Of a stretch of DNA of 7,139 bases, positions 1-5,502 are shown piece after piece. The notes beneath the pieces were generated by a model. The model searched no databases, was not told the origin of the DNA, and saw only the letters and a program-made list of their open reading frames with translations. Where the stretch lies: the NCBI GenBank assembly GCA_030039695.1, contig JASHVB010000762.1, positions 1 to 7,139 of the forward strand. Direction: 5' to 3'. The DNA comes from Acetobacteraceae bacterium. GTDB lineage: Bacteria > Pseudomonadota > Alphaproteobacteria > Acetobacterales > Acetobacteraceae. Every line of letters begins with the position of its first letter. Within the stretch, counting starts at the first letter, position 1. The translations under genes and the position numbers were made by a program.

Positions 1-326
1 CCGGGAATTGGCGTCCTCTCGCTGACCTCCGGCATCGCCGTCGGTACCGCCGGGTCGCGGTTGCAGTCTATGACCAGACGCGAATAAGTCTGTAGCACCG
101 CGGTGGCATCGAGTATGGCGGACAACCGCTCGCTGACGCCGGCTATGCCAATGTCCCAAGCGATGTGACGGGCGAGTTCGCTCTCTGGTACTCCAAGCTG
201 GTGGAGTGCGCGTGGAATGATCCGCCCGGCGTGATCGGCGGTGAGGAAGATGTCGGACGCGCCGTCTTGGCGCAGCACGCGCACGGGTGAGGGTTCGTCT
301 GATGCCAGCAGTGAGTGGAATTGCAT
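1..326 (-). CDS. N-formylglutamate amidohydrolase family protein (partial, N-terminal part)
   Basis: The minus-strand frame is open from an ATG at 326 to the left edge, giving 108 complete codons; the C-terminal part lies outside the window. The family (PF05013) contains zinc-dependent hydrolases that split N-formyl-L-glutamate into formate and glutamate, the last step of one histidine-degradation route. Many members are not in hut operons and their substrate is unknown. Visible family blocks are TADHAGRIIPRAL (29-41, with the DHAG motif expected to supply a metal ligand), LARHIAWDIGIAGV (51-64), YSRLVIDCNR (81-90) and the beginning of the MPEVSERTPIP block (98-108). An in-frame ATG at 338 is also possible. 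I prefer 326 because the resulting N-terminus has the usual family spacing and because the sequence just before 338 belongs to a repeat element. No strong Shine-Dalgarno precedes either start. No hut gene is visible, so a role in histidine degradation is not supported here. Confidence 0.88.
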   Translation of the reverse strand, partial: MQFHSLLASDEPSPVRVLRQDGASDIFLTADHAGRIIPRALHQLGVPESELARHIAWDIGIAGVSERLSAILDATAVLQTYSRLVIDCNRDPAVPTAMPEVSERTPIP

Positions 327-338
327 GGAGCAACCCAT

Positions 339-445
339 GTCATCGTGCGCGGAGCGAAGCAATCCCCCAGTGCCTCGCCGTTGCGATGCATGCAGCGCCG
401 AAGCGGTCTCCCGTGCGGTTCACTTCGGCGCTGCGTGCCTCGCAA
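339..445. repeat. Composite inverted-repeat (REP-like, GTCATTGCG-type) element
   Basis: Positions 381-403 (TTGCGATGCATGCAGCGCCG followed by AAG) and 423-445 form an inverted repeat with 23-base arms, two mismatches and a 19-base loop; G380 and C446 extend the pairing by one. Just before it, 339-365 begins GTCATCGTGCGC and contains GGAGCGAAGCAATCC. Read on the minus strand, the block starts TTGCGAGGCACGCAGC and ends GCACGATGAC. From memory, this resembles a widespread family of bacterial intergenic repeats beginning GTCATTGCGAG and containing GAAGCAATCC. It lies directly before the start of the amidohydrolase gene, so in that gene's leader RNA it could fold into a long stem. A second, differently built element sits at 3724-3793. 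The inverted repeat is seen directly; family membership is recollection. Confidence 0.65.
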
Positions 446-800
446 CAACACCCTCACGTTGGCCAACACAGCACTGATGCCGGAGACTTTCTGCGCGACT
501 GCCCGGCTGATCGCCAGGCGGCGCACTCATTGGAGAATGCCGCCGCACCACCGCCTGCATCCACTGCGGCGATCTGCCGCCAGCGGGCATGTGGGGTAGA
601 GACAACCGGCGCGTCCGGGGCAGGGATCGAGGTGATTCAGGGTCAGCGCTGCGCCAACACCAACAGCGCAGTCGCCGACACGGGGGACCAACGGTCACGT
701 GCGTCGTCGCGCTGGCCCCGCCGATTTGCCCCGAGCGGGGGCCTCGGCCGATGATCAGGATGGTCAGGATAGCGGTCTCCTGAAACCGCGAGCCGATGGC
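446..800. other. Gene-poor intergenic stretch between divergent genes
   Basis: These 355 bases lie between the repeat element and the transporter start. All open frames across them give arginine-, proline- and cysteine-rich translations with no family resemblance, so I call no gene. Short hairpins are visible: GCGGC/GCCGC at 566-580, CTGCGC/GCGCAG at 649-671 and GCCCC/GGGGC at 728-742. None is followed by a T run, so none is a convincing terminator. Promoters for the divergent amidohydrolase and transporter genes must lie somewhere between 339 and 800, but I see no clear -35/-10 pair. Confidence 0.5.
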
Positions 801-1724
801 ATGCAACGGGCAGGTACGATTATTCCTGAGCAGCAATCACTAATCACCGCCGAGGGTCTGTTGCAGCTCTTCGCGTCGGTCGTGCTGCTGTCCAGCGCCT
901 GGCCGCTGACAAAGCTCGCTCTGTCGCTCGGGGCCACGCCGCTTTGGTTTGCCGAGGGCCGTGCTGTGCTGTCCTGCCTGACAGGTGCGCTGCTTGTTGC
1001 GGCTCGTGGCCGCCTGCGGATGCCTGAGCGCGCCGACTTGCCAGCTCTGATTGCGGTCGGCGCCCTGCAGCTCGCCGCCTACTTCGGCTTCGCACACGAG
1101 GCGGTGTCCTGGCTACCAGCGGGCCGCACCGCCATCCTCGCCAACACCACCACCATATGGGTGGTGCCGCTGTCGCTGTTTATTCTGAAAGAACATATCC
1201 CACCGCGCCGCTGGCTCGCCGCTGGCATGGGTTTGGCCGGAGTCGGCGTGCTGATGAACCCGTGGGCGATCAACTGGAGGTCGGCGCATGTGCTGATCGG
1301 CAACGGCTTCCTGCTATTGGCAGGCCTCTCCTGGTCGGTGGCGATCATCGTCACCCGCGCCTCGCGCCCGTCGATGTCGCTGTTGGCGTTGATGCCCTGG
1401 TGCTTTGCGCTGGCCTCTGTCCTGTTGCTTCCCCTGGTGTGGTGGCGCGCGCCGGATGGCACGCTCTGCAACGGGGGTGAGTGCTGGCTGTCCCTCGCGT
1501 ATATCGGCTTCGTCGCCGGACCGATCGGCACCTGGTGTGTGGTGGAGGCCACGGCGAAATTGCCGGCGATGGTCTCATCTGTCGGATTTCTCAGTACGCC
1601 GGCGGTCAGCCTGATCCTGGCCAACGTGTTCTTGGGTGAGCCGATCACCGCCGACCTGATCGGCGGCTCGGCACTGATCATGGCCGGTGTTGGCGCGGCC
1701 GCATGGCCGGAGAAACAGCGATGA
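801..1724 (+). CDS. EamA/DMT-superfamily transporter, ten transmembrane helices
   Basis: A 307-residue inner-membrane protein with the drug/metabolite transporter layout of two five-helix EamA repeats (PF00892). Hydrophobic segments read at about 19-38, 44-67, 78-98, 106-128 and 136-154 (first repeat), then 164-185, 191-214, 229-248, 255-277 and 284-302 (second). Typical repeat-end motifs are seen: TTTIWVVPLSLFILKEHIPPRRWLAAG after helix 4 in split form (TIWVVPLSLF 118-127, KEHIPP 130-135), and STPAVSLILANVFLGEPI around 265-282. Members export amino acids, metabolites or drugs, but substrate cannot be read from sequence. The frame is open upstream to a GTG at 699, but residues coded there are polar and unlike the family, so I choose the ATG at 801; no clear ribosome-binding site precedes it. 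The stop overlaps the start of the downstream hydrolase (ATGA), implying a shared transcript. Confidence 0.88.
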   Translation: MQRAGTIIPEQQSLITAEGLLQLFASVVLLSSAWPLTKLALSLGATPLWFAEGRAVLSCLTGALLVAARGRLRMPERADLPALIAVGALQLAAYFGFAHEAVSWLPAGRTAILANTTTIWVVPLSLFILKEHIPPRRWLAAGMGLAGVGVLMNPWAINWRSAHVLIGNGFLLLAGLSWSVAIIVTRASRPSMSLLALMPWCFALASVLLLPLVWWRAPDGTLCNGGECWLSLAYIGFVAGPIGTWCVVEATAKLPAMVSSVGFLSTPAVSLILANVFLGEPITADLIGGSALIMAGVGAAAWPEKQR

Positions 1725-2497
1725 TCCTGCACGGCGTCGAGGCCGGCCAAGGTGAACCAATCGTTCTGCTGCACGGACTGTTCGGTGCAGCGCGCAACCT
1801 CGGCGTGATACAGCGCGCACTCGCGCCACGGTTCCGCGTCATCGCGCTCGACCTACGTAACCACGGCGCCAGTCAGCACGCTGCGGACATGGACTATGCG
1901 GCGATGGCGGCCGATGTGCTGGAGACCTTGGGACAGCTCGACGCGCTGCCGGCCACGCTGATTGGTCACTCGATGGGCGGCAAGACCGCGATGTTGGCCG
2001 CCCTGACCCAGTCGGACTCGGTAAGCCGGCTGCTCGTGGCCGACATCGCACCGGTGCCGTACGTACACGATAACGAGCGCATCACCAGGGCCCTTCTGGC
2101 ACTCAAGCTGTCACCCGGGCTGACCCGCTCGGCGGCGGACACGGCACTCGCGGATGCGGTGTCTGACGCGTCGATGCGTGGCTTTCTGCTGCAAAATTTG
2201 GCCTTCGGTGAACGCCCACACTGGCGGATCGGCCTCGCTGAGATCGCCCGCGCGATCCCGGCGCTGGAAGGTTGGGAGGCGCCACCCAATGTTCGCTACG
2301 GTGGCCCAACTTTATTCGTTGCTGGTGCATCGTCTGATTATGTCCGATCCGAGTACCGACCCGCTATCCGTGCTCTGTTCCCACGCGCGCGTTTCGTGAC
2401 GCTGAAAAACGCCGGGCATTGGGTACATGTCGACAATCCCTCTGGCTTCGTGTCGGTGCTCGAGGGGTTCCTGCAAAGCCGGGATGCCACGCCATGA
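1721..2497 (+). CDS. Alpha/beta hydrolase, YbfF/ABHD11-like esterase
   Basis: A 258-residue serine hydrolase of the alpha/beta fold. Motifs in order: LLHGLFGAARNL (17-28, oxyanion-hole HG), DLRNHGAS (44-51), the nucleophile elbow IGHSMGGK (81-88, Ser84), the ADIAPVPY block (107-114, Asp108), FVAGASSDYV (199-208) and the NAGHWVHVDNP block (230-240, His233). This pattern matches the YbfF group of short-chain esterases, in which the catalytic acid is thought to be the Asp of the D-I-A/S-P block rather than the one near the later SDY. Length is usual for the group. No signal peptide is seen, so it is probably cytoplasmic. The ATG at 1721 is preferred over one at 1703: it has CCGGAG (1707-1712) eight bases upstream and overlaps the transporter stop as ATGA, indicating translational coupling. 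Physiological substrate unknown. Confidence 0.88.
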   Translation: MILHGVEAGQGEPIVLLHGLFGAARNLGVIQRALAPRFRVIALDLRNHGASQHAADMDYAAMAADVLETLGQLDALPATLIGHSMGGKTAMLAALTQSDSVSRLLVADIAPVPYVHDNERITRALLALKLSPGLTRSAADTALADAVSDASMRGFLLQNLAFGERPHWRIGLAEIARAIPALEGWEAPPNVRYGGPTLFVAGASSDYVRSEYRPAIRALFPRARFVTLKNAGHWVHVDNPSGFVSVLEGFLQSRDATP

Positions 2498-2743
2498 ACC
2501 GCGATATCCAGAGCGCGGAACGATGGCGCGTGTTGAGGATCAAGCTGTTGTCGAGATGCATCGGAACCTATCCGTCAGGCCCGCAGATCCTGGATATTCG
2601 CAACCGCGGCAATGGGGTCGATTCGGATGTGACTGCTGGCTGATCACCACGTCGGATACGACTACGCAATCTCGCCAGAACCCCACCTGGCCAGATGCTA
2701 TGAAATCGAGCCAGTCATCGAGACGTGCCAGCCACCATCGTAG
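2494..2743 (+). pseudogene. Possible decayed third gene of the operon (two frames)
   Basis: An ATG at 2494 overlaps the hydrolase stop as ATGA, the same coupling seen one gene upstream, and opens a 49-codon frame (MNRDIQSAERWRVLRI...) ending at TGA 2641-2643. By my count 35 of its 49 codons end in G or C, consistent with real coding in this GC-rich context. From about 2633 the next frame continues with plausible protein (ADHHVGYDYAISPEPHLARC...) to TAG 2741-2743, suggesting a +1-type lesion near 2638. The stretch QILDIRNRGNGVDS (residues 32-45) faintly recalls motif I of class I SAM-dependent methyltransferases (LDxGxGxG), but an extra residue interrupts it and nothing else supports that. It may be a decayed gene, a genuine small protein, or chance. 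No function is assigned. Confidence 0.3.
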
Positions 2744-2828
2744 CAGATGGAGCACCAGGCACTGCCGGGGCGCGTACCGCCGCGCCTGGGGACGCGGGCC
2801 GGCGCAGCGCTGCGTCATCCTCGCCCGC

Positions 2829-2844
2829 CGCGGCCAAGGCCGCG
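2829..2844. terminator. GC-only hairpin between convergent genes, possible bidirectional terminator
   Basis: CGCGGCCAAGGCCGCG is a perfect 7-bp inverted repeat around AA, lying 24 bases past the SDR stop and downstream of the converging operon. No T run follows on either strand, so intrinsic termination is doubtful; it may instead block RNA decay or be chance in GC-rich DNA. Confidence 0.25.
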
Positions 2845-2867
2845 TTGCGCCGGTGGCCATCCGCTCG

Positions 2868-3683
2868 CTACGCCAATCCTGTCAGTTCGAGGCTGATGGA
2901 GCGGAGATGGCGGCGTGCGTTGACGTCGTACGCCTGGGCGTTGGCACGGGCCTCGCGCAAGCCGTTGAAGTAGAGGCCACTGCGCCCGTCGAGTGCCGGC
3001 GATGTCGCAAGGTTGAGAATTGCCTCGGCGCCTTGTTCCACCGTGCTGATGGGCGTCACGCCGGCGCGGCGCACCATGGTCGTGTTCATGTAGGTCGCGG
3101 GATGCAGCGCGTTTACCGTAACACCGGACCCAGCTAGTTCCTGCGCCAGGTCGATCGTGAACATGATCTGCCCCAGCTTGCTCTGGCAGTACGCCCGCGC
3201 CCCGCTATAGCCGCGCGTCAGCATGACGTCGTCGAACTCGATCGCCTGCTGTCCGGCGGACGACACGTTGACGATGCGCGCGGGTGTGCTCGCCTGCAAC
3301 AGTGGCAGCAGCATATGCGTCAGCAGAAAGCCGGCACGGTAGTTGACGGCAAAGCGCAACTCATGCCCGTCGGTACTGGTTTGGCGTGCAGCCCCGGCGG
3401 TACCGATGCCGGCGTTGTTGACGAGGATATCGAGGCGGCTCGCAGTACGCTCCACGGTCTGTGCGAGGTGCCTGATCTGGGCCAGAGACCCGAGGTCCGC
3501 CATGAGAAAATCGGCGCTGCCGCCGCCGCCGCGAATCGCGGCGACGACGTCATTGCCGCGTTTGTTGTCACGGCCATGCACGAGAATATGTGCGCCCGCC
3601 TTACCAAGCCGCTCTGCGACCATGCGCCCGACGCCATCGGTCGAGCCAGTAATCAGAGCAACTTTTCCATGCAGGTCGATCAT
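2868..3683 (-). CDS. Short-chain dehydrogenase/reductase (classical SDR)
   Basis: A 271-residue NAD(P)-dependent oxidoreductase with a full classical SDR signature: TGSTDGVGR (12-20, TGxxxGxG nucleotide-binding loop), DILVNNAGIG (85-94, NNAG), NYRAGF (114-119, the active-site Asn position), IVNVSSAG (137-144, catalytic Ser) and AYCQSK (164-169, YxxxK with Tyr165 and Lys169). The IEFDDVMLTRGYSGARAYCQ block resembles the retinol-dehydrogenase-like/WWOX-like bacterial SDRs. Basic residues after the first strand (HGRDNKR, 36-42) suggest NADP(H) preference, which is inference. The start at 3683 is decided by GGAGGT at 3691-3696, seven bases before ATG; the frame extends to 3719 but those extra residues lie upstream of the ribosome-binding site. 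It is divergent from the aconitase X gene and converges on the transporter-hydrolase operon. Substrate unknown. Confidence 0.92.
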   Translation of the reverse strand: MIDLHGKVALITGSTDGVGRMVAERLGKAGAHILVHGRDNKRGNDVVAAIRGGGGSADFLMADLGSLAQIRHLAQTVERTASRLDILVNNAGIGTAGAARQTSTDGHELRFAVNYRAGFLLTHMLLPLLQASTPARIVNVSSAGQQAIEFDDVMLTRGYSGARAYCQSKLGQIMFTIDLAQELAGSGVTVNALHPATYMNTTMVRRAGVTPISTVEQGAEAILNLATSPALDGRSGLYFNGLREARANAQAYDVNARRHLRSISLELTGLA

Positions 3684-3723
3684 GGTGTGGACCTCCGTAT
3701 CCGTTAAGCGCCGTATCATTCCT

Positions 3724-3793
3724 CATTGCGGAGAACGGTGTAAGGAGGCAATCCGTTGCGCGCGATCGCCTCCTCGCTCCGTTCTTCGCCATG
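3724..3793. repeat. Long imperfect inverted repeat (REP-like, CATTGCGG-type) in a divergent promoter region
   Basis: Arms 3724-3753 (beginning CATTGCGGAGAACGG, ending GGAGGCAATC) and 3764-3793 (beginning GATCGCCTCC, ending TTCTTCGCCATG) are inverted copies matching at 24 of 30 positions around a 10-base loop; T3723 and A3794 add one more pair. The AGGAGGCAATC portion recalls the GAAGCAATCC core of the element at 339-445, so both may belong to one loose repeat family. It occupies the centre of the 178-base region between the divergent SDR and aconitase X genes, so it would form a stem in either leader RNA if transcription starts beyond it. Confidence 0.75.
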
Positions 3794-3861
3794 ACACCCA
3801 AGGCCTTGAATAACGGCCCCTCCCGAGCCCAACCTCCGGCACTTGCGAGCAGGAATCGTCC

Positions 3862-5103
3862 GTGCGACTGACCGACGAAGAACATGCCATGCTGGCTGGC
3901 GAGGCAGGCCCGGTCCGGCAATGGGCGATTGAGCACCAGATGCGGGTGGGCCGCTATCTCGGCGCTACGGATTTCGTTCGCGTCTCGCAGGCACATATCA
4001 TGGCCGACACGGAATCGCTGGGCGTAGCCGGCGTGGAATGGCTCGAGCGTCTCGCCCTGCATCCAGCAGATCAGCGCCGTGTGCGCATTCCGACGATCAC
4101 CGATCCGCGCGGCACCGACTTTGCGGCTGCTGGAAAACTGAAGCATCAGCCCTGGATGCTTGAGCTCGAACGCCGTACCACCGCTGCGTTCGAGGCGATG
4201 GGCGTGCTGATGACCGACACCTGCATCAACTACCAGACCATCATGCCAGCGGTGCGCAACGAGCACATGGCGTATGGCGATACCGGCGTAACGATCTACT
4301 CGAACAGTGTGCTGGGTGCGCGCAGCAATTTCGAGGGCGGACCGTCGGCGCTGTCGGCGGGGTTGACGGGGCGCACGCCACGTTATGGCTATCATCTCGA
4401 CGCGCATCGCCGCGCCACGCTGAAACTGCGTGTCACCCATACGCCGACCGAGCTTTCCGACTGGGGCGCGCTGGGTGCGCTGGTCGGGCGGCATGCGGGT
4501 GACTACTGGCAGGTGCCGGCGGTGCTTGGCATCGATCGGGTGCCGGGGTCGGACGAGCTCAAGCACTTCGGCGCCGCAATGGCCAGCTATGGCTCGGTTG
4601 CCTTGTTCCATATCGACGGCATCACGCCGGAAGCGAAGAATCTGACTGAGGTGGCGGATCAGGCGATGCCGGTGCGTGCCACCATCGGTGAGGCCGAGCT
4701 GCGCGCCTTCCGGCAAAGCTACGCTGGCCAAGTGGACAAGATCGACGTGGTCGTGTTTTCCGCACCACAGCTTTCGCTGCTGGAACTGCACGATCTTGCC
4801 GCGATGCTGGACGGGCGCTGTGTTACCGTGCCGACGCTCGCCGTCACCAGTCCGCAAGTGAAGCCGGACGCGGATCGCCTGGGGCTGACCGCACGAATTG
4901 AAGCGTCCGGTGCGCTGGTGCTCTCGGGTATGTGCTTCTACCAGAGCTACGCACGCCAGATGGCGGAGGCGAATGGCTGGCAGGCGCTGGCGACCAACTC
5001 GGCGAAGCTGACCAACATCCTGGGCGGCTATGGCTACAGGCCCGCTCTGATGTCGTTGGCTGCCTGCGTTGAGGCGGCATGCAAGGGAAGAATCAGCTCC
5101 TAG
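3862..5103 (+). CDS. Aconitase X (AcnX/DUF521) catalytic large subunit
   Basis: A 413-residue cytoplasmic protein of the aconitase X family, Fe-S hydro-lyases that include bacterial cis-3-hydroxy-L-proline dehydratase and archaeal phosphomevalonate dehydratase. Family blocks: MRLTDEEHAMLAGEAGPVRQ at the N-terminus, VSQAHIMADT (41-50), RIPTITDPRGTDF (75-87), MTDTCINYQ (117-125, Cys121), YSNSVLGARSNFEGGPSA (146-163), GRTPRYGYHLDAHR (170-183), LSGMCFYQ (354-361, Cys358) and LATNSAKL (376-383), ending VEAACKGRI. The GTG at 3862 starts the standard MRLTDEE; AGGA about nine bases upstream is a fair ribosome-binding site. Large-subunit length is normal for a split enzyme, yet no DUF126 small subunit is encoded on either side. 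Where I recall a family G-C-P-H motif this protein has SAPQ (300-303), and DTG (140-142) replaces an expected ESS. The substrate is therefore open; hydroxyproline catabolism is only a family-based guess. Confidence 0.9.
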   Translation: MRLTDEEHAMLAGEAGPVRQWAIEHQMRVGRYLGATDFVRVSQAHIMADTESLGVAGVEWLERLALHPADQRRVRIPTITDPRGTDFAAAGKLKHQPWMLELERRTTAAFEAMGVLMTDTCINYQTIMPAVRNEHMAYGDTGVTIYSNSVLGARSNFEGGPSALSAGLTGRTPRYGYHLDAHRRATLKLRVTHTPTELSDWGALGALVGRHAGDYWQVPAVLGIDRVPGSDELKHFGAAMASYGSVALFHIDGITPEAKNLTEVADQAMPVRATIGEAELRAFRQSYAGQVDKIDVVVFSAPQLSLLELHDLAAMLDGRCVTVPTLAVTSPQVKPDADRLGLTARIEASGALVLSGMCFYQSYARQMAEANGWQALATNSAKLTNILGGYGYRPALMSLAACVEAACKGRISS

Positions 5104-5502
5104 TGTTATCGCGGAACGCCCGCAAGCAAAGTCTCGCCATGTCGACACCGGGGTACAACGACATCCCCCGGCGCGGTGCGCTCGCGCTTCTTCGGGTGCT
5201 TTGCCCGTTTAGAGGGGAGCACATATCCTCATGACGTGCGGATTGATTTTCTCGCCTCATGCCGCCGCCCGATCCAGTGGATCACCTATCGCCCCTTCGT
5301 TGCTGATGCCACACTGCCGCCAATATCTGACTCGGAGGGACGGTCCGCGCTAAAGGCATTCGCCAGCCTTCGCTGCAGTTCGCAGTGACACCTGAAAACC
5401 CAGCCAACGCCAAGCTTTTCCGCAATTCGCCATTCGTAACATTTCGCTAGCCTCCGCCCTCATTCGCGCCTATGTCGATAGGATGCAAAGAGGGATTCGG
5501 TC
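5104..5502. other. Intergenic region, possible left boundary of an integrated element
   Basis: About 400 bases without a credible gene; a 70-codon GTG frame at 5176-5388 shows no family features. A weak hairpin CGGGT/GCCCG at 5193-5207 is followed by only TTT and could be a poor terminator for the aconitase X gene. GATCCAGTGGATC (5271-5283) is a short palindrome. I find no tRNA or tmRNA sequence. Since the integrase points away from this region, an attachment site could lie here, but its partner would be outside the window. The right-hand part holds phased TTCGC motifs, listed separately. AGGGA at 5491-5495 is the integrase ribosome-binding site. Confidence 0.5.
5359..5467. repeat. Two 10-bp-phased clusters of TTCGC motifs upstream of the integrase
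   Basis: TTCGC starts at 5359, 5369 and 5379, exactly 10 bases apart. A second run starts at 5433 (TTCGT), 5443 (TTCGC), 5453 (TCCGC) and 5463 (TTCGC), again every 10 bases; another TTCGC at 5426 is out of phase. The remaining five bases of each 10-base unit are not conserved. One-helical-turn spacing puts the motifs on one face of the DNA, as in tandem protein-binding sites. The position, ending 35 bases before the integrase start, would suit recombinase arm-type sites or an autoregulatory operator. The spacing is seen directly; the function is inference. Confidence 0.45.

Noticed and set aside
287..836. Overlapping open frames on both strands before the transporter (287-754 plus, 420-836 minus, 143-526 minus)
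   Set aside because: Translations are low-complexity, rich in Arg, Pro and Cys, and without recognisable motifs; the left part overlaps the better supported amidohydrolase gene in another frame.
1..3683. A histidine-utilisation or formamide-processing cluster built around the amidohydrolase, transporter and hydrolase
   Set aside because: The amidohydrolase is divergent from the operon and no hut genes are present; co-location alone does not support a joint pathway.
3601..5148. A 515-codon open frame on the minus strand opposite the aconitase X gene
   Set aside because: The translation is arginine- and histidine-rich with no family motif, while the plus strand carries clear aconitase X motifs throughout. 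It is an antisense shadow common in GC-rich DNA.
5176..5388. A 70-codon GTG-started plus-strand frame in the intergenic region
   Set aside because: No ribosome-binding site, no motif, and no resemblance to a DUF126 small subunit, which I looked for specifically.
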